9,670 bases of DNA from Desulfobulbaceae bacterium (lineage in GTDB: Bacteria; Desulfobacterota; Desulfobulbia; Desulfobulbales; Desulfocapsaceae), in the NCBI GenBank assembly GCA_030632405.1, contig DAOVUU010000053.1:1-9670 (forward strand). The letters run 5' to 3'. Shown here piece by piece: positions 1 to 5,715 of this stretch. The first letter of the stretch is position 1. Each line of letters opens with the position of its first letter. The position numbers and the translations under genes were made by a program. The notes beneath the pieces were generated by a model that did no database searches, had not been told where the DNA came from, and saw nothing but the letters and a program-made list of their open reading frames with translations.

Positions 1-177
1 CCATTCGGTCAGGTCTTTGTCGCATTTGCTCCCGGCGGAGTTGAAGCAATGGCTGCGATGGCTCTCGCACTTGGCTACGACCCCGCCTATGTGGCAACAC
101 ATCATCTATTTCGGATAATTTTACTGTTTTTCCTTCTTCCGGTTGGTGTTAATCTGCTAAAAAGAATCAACAAATAA
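1..177 (+). CDS. AbrB-family (PF05145-type) integral membrane protein, C-terminal fragment
   Basis: An open frame from base 1 to the TAA at 175-177 gives 58 residues. It is the 3' end of a gene that starts outside the window. The visible part contains a segment reading AFAPGGVEAMAAMALALGYD followed by AYVATHHLFRI and then a hydrophobic helix (LLFFLLPVGVNLL) ending in a basic tail. The APGG...E, long small-residue helix and VATHH-R pattern is what I know from the C-terminus of the AbrB/'ammonia monooxygenase-like' membrane protein family, which carries two copies of an AbrB-type repeat. These are polytopic inner-membrane proteins of uncertain function, and the regulator name is historical. No terminator hairpin is obvious in the 106 nt after the stop. 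The family call is from motif memory, and only the C-terminus is available. Confidence 0.75.
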   Translation, partial: PFGQVFVAFAPGGVEAMAAMALALGYDPAYVATHHLFRIILLFFLLPVGVNLLKRINK

Positions 178-272
178 CAATGCAAACCGAAAAGCATATC
201 CGCCTTGTCCCATTAAGGAACCACAGTTGGGATTCAGTTCAGAGTACCTTGGTGAAATTCACGACCAATGCA

Positions 273-287
273 CTGATATAATATCAG
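273..287. repeat. Short AT-rich palindrome over the hemerythrin stop codon
   Basis: CTGATATAATATCAG is a perfect 7+1+7 inverted repeat. It includes the TGA stop of the minus-strand hemerythrin gene (284-286). Folded as RNA it would have only about 5 bp of stem, and no T-run follows on either strand, so it is not a convincing intrinsic terminator. Confidence 0.3.
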
Positions 288-682
288 GAAGGCTTCAGGT
301 ATTCTGAGTATTTTTTATCTTCCTCTACCATATGATTGACAAGCCATTCCCTTAGAAAGTGATAAAATTCTGTCCTGACCGCCTCGCCTTCGGATTTTAC
401 CCGCAAAAAAAACCCGACTGCCTGCTCTTCCAGACCTGCATGAAGTTTTTTATGCTCCTCAAGGCCTGGATAGTTGGCCTCTTCCATTGCTGCCTCCTCA
501 GAAGAAAAATGAAACCTGGTATATTCTATAAGTCTCTCAATACAGGCGCTCAGAGCTGTAACATCTCCCTTATCTCTCACTATGATGTACATATCATTTA
601 TCAGTTCAACAAGTTTAAGGTGTTCCTTATCAAACTTCTCAACGCCGACAGAAAAGGAATCTCTCCATTTTATCAATGCCAT
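284..682 (-). CDS. Bacteriohemerythrin (single-domain, O2-binding diiron protein)
   Basis: The product is a 132-residue cytoplasmic four-helix protein that binds O2 at a non-haem diiron centre. Such proteins are associated with O2 storage, delivery, sensing or scavenging in anaerobes and microaerophiles. All seven ligand positions of the family are present: H21 (DKEH), H58 and E62 (HFSSEE), H77 and H81 (HKKLH), H117 and D122 (HMVEED). The N-terminal signature W6...VGV...FD is also typical. The start chosen is ATG 682-680, giving MALIKWRDSF. It is preceded by GGAGG seven bases upstream and matches the usual family N-terminus. A longer in-frame reading to 739 would add 19 residues unlike the family and without a good ribosome site. 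The gene is monocistronic as far as visible, divergent from the SIMPL gene. The length is normal for a stand-alone hemerythrin, with no fused methyl-accepting or GGDEF domain. Confidence 0.95.
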   Translation of the reverse strand: MALIKWRDSFSVGVEKFDKEHLKLVELINDMYIIVRDKGDVTALSACIERLIEYTRFHFSSEEAAMEEANYPGLEEHKKLHAGLEEQAVGFFLRVKSEGEAVRTEFYHFLREWLVNHMVEEDKKYSEYLKPS

Positions 683-689
683 AACAAAA

Positions 690-694
690 CCTCC
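690..694 (-). promoter_or_regulatory. Shine-Dalgarno that fixes the hemerythrin start
   Basis: On the minus strand GGAGG ends seven bases before ATG 682-680. It selects the inner start over the ATG at 739, which would add 19 residues foreign to the family. Confidence 0.85.
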
Positions 695-711
695 AAGTAT
701 AATAGAAAAAC

Positions 712-742
712 TATGTGAAAAATTACCATTGATATTCACATA
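712..742. promoter_or_regulatory. Inverted repeat, candidate operator upstream of hemerythrin
   Basis: TATGTGAA (712-719) and TTCACATA (735-742) are perfect 8-bp inverted arms separated by 15 nt. Each arm contains TGTGA, a half-site typical of CRP/FNR-type regulators. The spacing is 11 bp (about one helical turn) longer than the standard TGTGA-N6-TCACA arrangement, so a canonical CRP site is not met. The repeat overlaps the spacer and -10 of the candidate hemerythrin promoter, where a repressor could act. The symmetry is seen; the function is inferred. Confidence 0.35.
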
Positions 743-749
743 CTATCAA
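722..749 (-). promoter_or_regulatory. Candidate promoter for hemerythrin
   Basis: On the minus strand TTGATA (749-744, 5 of 6 matches to TTGACA), a 16-bp spacer and GGTAAT (727-722, 4 of 6 to TATAAT) place a start site near 715. That leaves a leader of about 33 nt containing the GGAGG. A better -10-like string (TATACT, 701-696) lies too close to the Shine-Dalgarno to be usable. Confidence 0.35.
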
Positions 750-778
750 AAGGGAATTCGTAATACCAGACAATGACA

Positions 779-792
779 GGAAAATATTTTCC
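779..792. repeat. 14-bp perfect palindrome between hemerythrin and SIMPL genes
   Basis: GGAAAATATTTTCC is fully self-complementary and sits in the 203-nt divergent intergenic region, about 95 nt before the SIMPL start. It could be an operator, but with an AT-rich core it could also be chance. No hairpin loop or T-run supports a terminator. Confidence 0.25.
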
Positions 793-885
793 CTATTTAG
801 AACAGATTTTTCTCTTTCAGTGCTGTATATTTCCCACTGACAATCGCTGAATTAATCAAAGACTACAGATTCTCAGGAGAAAACT

Positions 886-1581
886 ATGAAATATTTAATT
901 CAACTACTACTGATTTTCCTCCCCTTATCTCTTTGCTATGCAGAGTTTGATGTCCCCCATGTGATCGTTTTCGGTACAGCGGAAACAGAGATGACACCGG
1001 ACGAACTTCATTGGAATATTTCGATAAAGAGTCTTGGCGCAACGGTGGCGGATGTCTCAAAAACCCATTCAGATAATGTTTTAAATGTTCTGAGTTATCT
1101 CGAAACATCCGGCCTCACATCAGATAATGTCAAGACCTCGAGGATGCAGTTGAAAGAAAACATAATCTATCGAAATAAAAGCAGGGTCAGGGAGGGGTAT
1201 TTTGCCTTTACGAGTATTAATTTCAAAACAACAGAATTCCACGACTACATGAAACATTGGGAACAACTTGCAAATTTTGACAATCTGACGATTAACTCCG
1301 TAGCATTTGCTCTATCAAACAGGCTCGCTATTCAAGACAAAACCCGGATTGGCGCTGTTAAAAATGCACATGAAAAAGCAGTATCACTTGCAGGGGCACT
1401 GGGAGCTCAAGTTCTGGAACCGTTATCAATAGAAGAGATTGACTCCTTTTCAGGAGCTCCTAGAAGTGCAGTTCTCAGCATGGAGGCGGCGGGAGCAAGG
1501 GACAAGGGTCGGAGTATCTCTCCAGGACAGGAAACTGTCCGGGCCAGAGTAAAAATTGTGTTCAGAATTTTCTCGAAATAA
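886..1581 (+). CDS. SIMPL-domain (DUF541, PF04402-type) periplasmic protein
   Basis: The product is 231 residues with an N-terminal Sec signal peptide: MK, then a hydrophobic core LIQLLLIFLPLSL, with a likely cleavage after CYA at residue 19. The mature part, about residues 24-228, fits the SIMPL/DUF541 family: an opening strand resembling HVIVFGTAETEMTPDE, the V...L...G-L...N-V-TS pattern near residues 75-90, AFALSNR...R..A...A...A..LA.ALG in the centre, and a C-terminal region ending in a V-A/R-V--VF strand. Family members (including E. coli YggE) are linked to oxidative-stress or envelope functions, but the molecular role is not settled. The start is supported by AGGAG at 875-879, six bases before the ATG. 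The next gene begins 15 nt after its stop in the same reading frame, suggesting co-transcription. Confidence 0.88.
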   Translation: MKYLIQLLLIFLPLSLCYAEFDVPHVIVFGTAETEMTPDELHWNISIKSLGATVADVSKTHSDNVLNVLSYLETSGLTSDNVKTSRMQLKENIIYRNKSRVREGYFAFTSINFKTTEFHDYMKHWEQLANFDNLTINSVAFALSNRLAIQDKTRIGAVKNAHEKAVSLAGALGAQVLEPLSIEEIDSFSGAPRSAVLSMEAAGARDKGRSISPGQETVRARVKIVFRIFSK

Positions 1582-1596
1582 GATTGCCCACTGTCA

Positions 1597-2784
1597 ATGA
1601 AAGAAGTCTCTTCTACTAGTCCACAGCTGAATACCCGTCCGGTCCTGCTGATAAGTATGTTAATTGTCGCAGTGTTCTTCTCGATGGCGGCCCGTGCGAT
1701 ATTCTCACCCCTAATGCCGGCCCTCCAGAAGGAACTTGGAGGTACGCTCTCCACTGCCGGTACGCTCTTTCTCCTTGCCAATATCAGCTATGCTCTTGCA
1801 ATGCTGTTTTCCGGTTTTCTGGCGGCTCGTATTGGCCACGGTAAAACAATCGTCGCTGCCCTTGCCTCAATTGCCTTCGGGCTCTTCCTCACTGCATTTG
1901 CCCCGGGTATCATGCTGCTCGGGGTAGGAATGCTTTTCATAGGTGCCGGAGCCGGTGCCTATCCGCCGTCCGGTCTTGCCATGATCAATGCAAAAATCAG
2001 CATCCGGGGGAGAAGTACCGCCTTTTCTTTTCATGAAATTGGGCCTAATCTTGCGCTGCTGCTCATGCCTTTAATGGTGCTGGCCATGGAGCCGTGGATC
2101 GGTTGGCGGGGAGTACTCATCTGGATGGCTGCAGTGTGCGGGCTGGCAGCACTTGCCTTTTTACGCTGGGGAGCTACCGACAGTGGAATAGGAGCTGCGC
2201 CGGATTACAAAACGATAGGAACTATATTGAGCTTACGAGGCACCTGGGTGGGGATGGTCGTCCTGTCGGCCACGCTTGCCGGATTACAGGGAGTTTATGC
2301 AATCCTTCCGGCCTTCCTGGTAACTGAATATTCCCTCTCACCACAGTATGTCAATTTCCTGGTAACCGTGTCACGAATATCCACCGTTGTGCTTCTTCTG
2401 CGTGCCGGTTCCGTTATCAACTACTTTGGAAGAAGGCAGACAATCATGTGGATTCTGCTCTTTTCAAGTTTTTTTACCGGCCTTATCGGGCTTGTACAGG
2501 GCACCCTGATCTCTATTATTGTGATCATACAGCCAGCCCTGTTAGCTGTACTGGTCCCGGCACTCCTGTCCTCAGTTGCCGAAATCGGTGAAATCCGCTA
2601 CCAGAATATTACTTATTCAGTTATTATTTCCATAGGAGTCTGCGTTGGAGCAGGGGTAACTCCTGCACTACTAGGTCTTTTCGGCGACCTGGGACTTGGT
2701 TGGGTCGGTTTTGCTGCATTGGCCGGATATATGGTGGCAGCCGTGCTCTTTTTGCTATCCACGCCCGATTTCGGACGTAATTGA
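1597..2784 (+). CDS. Major facilitator superfamily transporter, 12 helices, substrate unknown
   Basis: The product is a 395-residue, strongly hydrophobic inner-membrane protein with about twelve predicted helices and only short N- and C-terminal tails. The loop after helix 2 carries a degenerate MFS motif A (GFLAARIGHGK, residues 73-83), with a second copy-like version in the C-terminal half (GSVINYFGRRQ, 271-281), as expected for the duplicated MFS fold. Helix 4 has a small-residue run (GAGAGAYPPSG), and helix 5 contains FHEIGPNLALL, where a GP pair is common in antiporter-type members. No substrate can be read from the sequence. There is no good Shine-Dalgarno before ATG 1597. Initiation may depend on ribosomes finishing the SIMPL gene 15 nt upstream. 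An internal ATG at residue 21 is no better and would cut into helix 1. Confidence 0.9.
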   Translation: MKEVSSTSPQLNTRPVLLISMLIVAVFFSMAARAIFSPLMPALQKELGGTLSTAGTLFLLANISYALAMLFSGFLAARIGHGKTIVAALASIAFGLFLTAFAPGIMLLGVGMLFIGAGAGAYPPSGLAMINAKISIRGRSTAFSFHEIGPNLALLLMPLMVLAMEPWIGWRGVLIWMAAVCGLAALAFLRWGATDSGIGAAPDYKTIGTILSLRGTWVGMVVLSATLAGLQGVYAILPAFLVTEYSLSPQYVNFLVTVSRISTVVLLLRAGSVINYFGRRQTIMWILLFSSFFTGLIGLVQGTLISIIVIIQPALLAVLVPALLSSVAEIGEIRYQNITYSVIISIGVCVGAGVTPALLGLFGDLGLGWVGFAALAGYMVAAVLFLLSTPDFGRN

Positions 2785-2792
2785 GTTACGGG

Positions 2793-3179
2793 CTAAGTTC
2801 TTTCACTCAACTCAATCCTGACCTTATCCGGAGCTTCAATATAGGCAATTTTCAATCCCGGTCGTACCTGCAGAGGCTCAACAACAAATTTCACCCCCTT
2901 GCCTTTCAGTTCTTCCGCGGCAGCATCCATATCTTCCACCGCAAATCCGAAATGATCCAACCCTTCTTTTGTTTGAATAGTTGCCGGCAGTGGCTCCCCA
3001 TCAAGCATTTCCGCTACCATTATTATGGTAAACCCATTAATCTCAACATAATAGACCTTCCTGCCCTTGAATTCCGCCTCAAACGTCACTTTACCGCCAA
3101 ATACATTGCAATACCAGTCCCTGGATTCTTCAATATCAGTACATATCAGATGCAGATGATCGACACGATAGAGTTGCAT
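2793..3179 (-). CDS. VOC (glyoxalase/bleomycin-resistance fold) protein
   Basis: The product is 128 residues with the paired beta-alpha-beta-beta-beta modules of the vicinal oxygen chelate superfamily: module 1 about residues 4-58 (VDHLHL..TDIEESRDWYCNVFGG) and module 2 about 73-126 (GLDHFGFAVEDMDAAAEELKGKG ... RIELSE). By position against glyoxalase I and methylmalonyl-CoA epimerase, likely metal ligands are H8, H76 and E123. The position normally holding the Glu at the end of module 1 (as in IEL) appears to be Ile/Met (I52-I53-M54), so the metal site may be incomplete or use another residue such as E46 or E57. The start at 3179 has GAGGAG (3188-3193) eight bases upstream. The gene converges on the MFS gene with an 8-nt gap and no visible terminator between. 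Its substrate is unknown; lactoylglutathione lyase or epimerase activity should not be assumed. Confidence 0.85.
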   Translation of the reverse strand: MQLYRVDHLHLICTDIEESRDWYCNVFGGKVTFEAEFKGRKVYYVEINGFTIIMVAEMLDGEPLPATIQTKEGLDHFGFAVEDMDAAAEELKGKGVKFVVEPLQVRPGLKIAYIEAPDKVRIELSERT

Positions 3180-3206
3180 AGTTCATTCTCCTCTTTTCTA
3201 TGAATT

Positions 3207-3335
3207 GATGGCGTCGTAAAAAGTCCGATCTACTGCGTTGTAGGTTTTTTACAGACACTCGACATACCACATGTATTGTCGAGTGTCTGTAAAAAACACT
3301 ACGCCTTGTATATCAAACTTTTTGACTTAGCCATC
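3207..3335. repeat. Large imperfect palindromic element (129 nt), possibly MITE/REP-like
   Basis: The outer ends are GATGGC (3207-3212) and GCCATC (3330-3335). Moving inward, the arms align imperfectly (AAAAAGT, GAT-TAC, GT-GTAG blocks shared). The core is a perfect 20-bp stem, 3245-3264 against 3277-3296, around a 12-nt loop that pairs a further 3 bp with one bulge. The stem is entered by TTTTTT and left by AAAAAA on both strands, so neither strand has the U-tract of an intrinsic terminator. No open reading frame is inside it and no target-site duplication is clear at its edges. It lies between the VOC gene and ghrB, in a 357-nt region otherwise without genes. From memory, similar GTCGTAAAAAGTC palindromes recur between genes in desulfobacterial genomes; this is unverified. 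Confidence 0.75.
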
Positions 3336-3347
3336 TAAGGCTTTGAT

Positions 3348-3369
3348 TGACCTTCTTACGAGAAGGTCA
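3348..3369. repeat. Small perfect hairpin next to the large palindrome
   Basis: TGACCTTCT (3348-3356) pairs with AGAAGGTCA (3361-3369) around a TACG tetraloop, giving nine base pairs. No T-run follows on either strand, so it is not a standard terminator, although it could be a stability or processing element downstream of ghrB. The rest of 3370-3536 holds nothing I recognise; a 61-codon plus-strand frame there has no coding character. Confidence 0.5.
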
Positions 3370-3536
3370 TAGATTCATATTGGTTAATCTACTAAAAAAC
3401 AAAAACCACCTCAATTTCACTGCGGTTAAAATAACCAACTGCAGGCAATCAGGAAAAATGTCCTCCTTTTTTCACTTTTCCAGACAGCCTTCAGCCTGTG
3501 CCTCTGTATTCCTGTTAATCGGGGCCAGGTAGGATA

Positions 3537-4508
3537 CTATATGACCTCAGGGTTTACACAGCGAACAGGCGATCTATCTGCCAGTGCGGCAAGCAGGTTT
3601 TCAACCGCAACCCGTGCCATTGCATGGCGTGTCTCATGCGTGGCTGAGCCGATATGCGGCAAGGTAACAACATTCGGCAGGCTCAACAGCGGTGAATCGA
3701 GCGCCAGAGGCTCCTGTTCATAAACATCGAGTCCGGCACCACGGATGACATTCTTTTGCAGGGCTTCAATTAGGGCCGCCTCGTCGATAATGGCACCACG
3801 ACCGCCATTTATTAAAAAGGCGTCGGATTTCATCAGAGCCAGCTCTCTTGAACCGATCAGTTTTTTTGTCTGGTCGGAAAGGGGCAGGGTAACGCAGACA
3901 AAATCTGATTCAGCCAGAACATGGTCAAAGGAGTGGCGCTGCGCCATAAAATCCTTTTCCACCTGCTCATTCACAGACCGGCTGTGATACAGGATCTCCA
4001 TGTTAAACCCGGCGTGAGCCCTCTTTGCCACAGAACGACCTATGCGGCCCATACCAAGGATACCGAGTTTTTTTCCATAGACATCTGTACCAAAATGTTC
4101 TGAACCGATATCCTTTGTCCATTGGCCCTTTCTGACCAGCTCAATCATTTCGGTTGCACGACGGGCAGCACACAAAATCAGCATGAATATCATGTCAGCG
4201 GTGGTTTCTGTCAACACATCCGGCGTATGCATCAACATAATACCCCGCCTGCTCAAATCGGCTACATCGAAAATATCATAGCCAACTGATATAGTAGACA
4301 CCACCCTTAGTTTGGGCGCCCTGTCGAGCAGTTCGGGCCCCACCATCTCATTTACGCCTATAAGTCCTTCAACTCTGGCCAGTAGAGACTCCATGTCAGG
4401 ATGCAGGACATCTCTCAACGAGTTGACTACAGTTAAATCACAGTGCTGTTCAAGGTGGGCATGAAGATCTGCCGGGATTGTTTTATAAAGAATAACGGTT
4501 GGAAGCAT
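3537..4508 (-). CDS. ghrB: GhrB-type glyoxylate/hydroxypyruvate (2-ketogluconate) reductase
   Basis: The product is a 323-residue cytoplasmic D-2-hydroxyacid dehydrogenase. It is close in length and sequence to E. coli GhrB as I remember it: shared blocks include VILYK at the N-terminus, STISVGYD (71-78), LMHTP-VLTET-AD (92-105), GFNM-ILY (167-174) and DSPLLS...PHIGSATHETR (271-294). The nucleotide site is GMGRIG (152-157). R177 at the end of the second Rossmann strand suggests NADPH preference. The catalytic triad of the family is R237 (GGRG), E266 (YEQEP) and H285 (PHIGS). The family reduces glyoxylate, hydroxypyruvate and 2-keto-D-gluconate to 2-hydroxyacids. The ATG at 4508 has AGGGA six bases upstream and the gene has its own promoter. 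It is last in a run of four same-strand genes but may be transcribed independently of the three before it. Confidence 0.9.
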   Translation of the reverse strand: MLPTVILYKTIPADLHAHLEQHCDLTVVNSLRDVLHPDMESLLARVEGLIGVNEMVGPELLDRAPKLRVVSTISVGYDIFDVADLSRRGIMLMHTPDVLTETTADMIFMLILCAARRATEMIELVRKGQWTKDIGSEHFGTDVYGKKLGILGMGRIGRSVAKRAHAGFNMEILYHSRSVNEQVEKDFMAQRHSFDHVLAESDFVCVTLPLSDQTKKLIGSRELALMKSDAFLINGGRGAIIDEAALIEALQKNVIRGAGLDVYEQEPLALDSPLLSLPNVVTLPHIGSATHETRHAMARVAVENLLAALADRSPVRCVNPEVI

Positions 4509-4567
4509 ATTTGGTCCCTGGAGTAAAGGTGAATGTTGGTGACGCTATGAGCTGAATCAATACGCCG

Positions 4568-4596
4568 ATTCTATCGCTTTTGGTCAGATATGTAAA
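4568..4596 (-). promoter_or_regulatory. Sigma70-type promoter of ghrB
   Basis: Read on the minus strand, TTTACA (4596-4591, 5 of 6 to TTGACA), a 17-bp spacer and TAGAAT (4573-4568, 5 of 6 to TATAAT) form a near-consensus promoter. An A/T-rich stretch lies just upstream. The start site would fall near 4561, leaving a leader of about 52 nt. This makes ghrB at least partly independent of the Gfo/Idh gene, whose stop lies 159 nt upstream of the ghrB ATG. Confidence 0.6.
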
Positions 4597-4667
4597 TTCT
4601 TTTCAGAGGAATAAAAATTCAGTCAACCCTGCCCGATGGTGGTATTAAAGCCTTCTCCAAAATCTAT

Positions 4668-5648
4668 TCACCTTTTTGTAAAACGTTCTATAATTTCCAT
4701 TACCCTGAGTCCATCCTCTGTCGAACATGGGCAGGCAGCCTCACCCTGAAAATAGCGTACAACCTGTTCGATCATCGGCTGCTGTATATGGGGTGGATTT
4801 ATGAACGGGAAGATCTCATTACCTTCATCGGAGTACAATCGAACCTCATCTCCAAAAAAACTGCATGAAATCTGGCCCTTATCGCCAGTAATAACCAGAG
4901 AATCCTTAGTGGCAGCTTCAGCAACAGTGAAACACCAGCACCCTCGAAAAACAACGTTATTTTCAAAACGTGCTGTCCCCTGAACAAAATCATCGACTGA
5001 TGCCTCACTGATCTGCTGAAGAGAAAATCCCTCATAATGCGTCGGCTGGCCGAAATATACCAACATGAGGTCGATCATATGAGGCGACAGATCATGAAAG
5101 AGGCCACCACCGGAGATGACCGGATTCAACCGCCAGTTTTCACCGGTATCAGGGATGAGCGAATTAACGGCGGGCAGGAGGAAGTTGACTTCGGCAAGCC
5201 GGACAGTACCGACGGCCCCGCCTTTTATAAGTTCACCAACCTTGATAAATGCAGGTAGGGCACGCCGATAGTGGGCCACTGCGACTTTACCATCACTTTC
5301 TTTTTCTGCTTTGATGATCTGACGACACTCATCGGTGGTCATCGCCATTGGTTTTTCCAGGTAGACATTTTTTCCCGTGGCCAGGACGGCCAGGGTATGT
5401 TCGAGGTGGTAACGGGGTGGTGTGGCAATATAAACAGCATCAATTCCAGTATCACCGAGAAGCTCTGAAACTGAGTTGTACCATTTTTTCACGCCATGGC
5501 GATACGCGAAATCTTTCGCCTTAGCACTGTCCCGGCGCATCACTGCAGCCAGTTCGGAGTTTTCTGCCTGTTGAAATGCAGGGCCACTCTTCACTTCACA
5601 GACATCGCCGGCACCAAGAATGCCCCATCGAACAGTCTTTGTTTTCAT
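4668..5648 (-). CDS. Gfo/Idh/MocA-family NAD(P)-dependent oxidoreductase
   Basis: The product is 326 residues in two domains. Residues 1-123 form the Rossmann domain, with GILGAGDV (9-16), the ATPP loop (75-78) and the EKP signature (E98-K99-P100), whose Lys is the usual catalytic/cofactor residue. Residues 124-326 form the C-terminal alpha/beta substrate domain, with GGGLFHDLSPHMIDL, where H190 and D193 occupy the family HxxxD-type active-site positions. Members oxidise or reduce sugars, inositols, dihydrodiols and related polyols with NAD(P). The substrate here is not readable. Signal sequence and Tat motif are absent, so it is cytoplasmic. AGGGAG lies 12 bases before ATG 5648, a rather long spacing. 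The gene follows the acyl-CoA dehydrogenase by 67 nt on the same strand and is probably co-transcribed, perhaps with an extra weak promoter in the gap. Confidence 0.88.
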   Translation of the reverse strand: MKTKTVRWGILGAGDVCEVKSGPAFQQAENSELAAVMRRDSAKAKDFAYRHGVKKWYNSVSELLGDTGIDAVYIATPPRYHLEHTLAVLATGKNVYLEKPMAMTTDECRQIIKAEKESDGKVAVAHYRRALPAFIKVGELIKGGAVGTVRLAEVNFLLPAVNSLIPDTGENWRLNPVISGGGLFHDLSPHMIDLMLVYFGQPTHYEGFSLQQISEASVDDFVQGTARFENNVVFRGCWCFTVAEAATKDSLVITGDKGQISCSFFGDEVRLYSDEGNEIFPFINPPHIQQPMIEQVVRYFQGEAACPCSTEDGLRVMEIIERFTKR

Positions 5649-5676
5649 TGTTTTCTGTTGCTCCCTGTCCTGATAA

Positions 5677-5713
5677 ATTTGAAAAAAACCTCCTGTACTG
5701 TCAATCCTGTCAA
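5677..5713 (-). promoter_or_regulatory. Tandem TTGACAG and weak internal promoter candidate
   Basis: In the 67-nt gap before the Gfo/Idh gene the minus strand shows TTGACAG twice at a 9-bp step (5713-5707 and 5704-5698). The second gives TTGACA-16-TCAAAT (-10 at 5682-5677, 4 of 6 matches). The perfect -35 hexamers are notable but the -10 is weak, so an internal promoter is only possible. Confidence 0.25.
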
Positions 5714-5715
5714 CA

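Noticed and set aside
696..704. TATTAT/TATACT as -10 of the hemerythrin promoter
   Set aside because: Its start site would fall within or past the Shine-Dalgarno, leaving no usable ribosome site.
683..739. N-terminal extension of the hemerythrin to an upstream ATG
   Set aside because: The added 19 residues do not match the family, and GGAGG sits exactly before the inner ATG at 682.
1407..1781. Minus-strand open frame of 124 codons across the SIMPL/MFS junction
   Set aside because: It is a shadow of two well-supported plus-strand genes and has no recognisable domain.
2781..3203. Plus-strand open frame of 140 codons
   Set aside because: It is antisense to the VOC gene, which has a good start, Shine-Dalgarno and family motifs.
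3245..3296. Bidirectional rho-independent terminator
   Set aside because: The stem is strong, but on both strands it is preceded by T6 and followed by A6, the opposite of an intrinsic terminator.
3347..3532. 61-codon plus-strand open frame between the palindrome and ghrB
   Set aside because: It starts inside a hairpin, has no Shine-Dalgarno and has unnatural composition, so it is probably noise.
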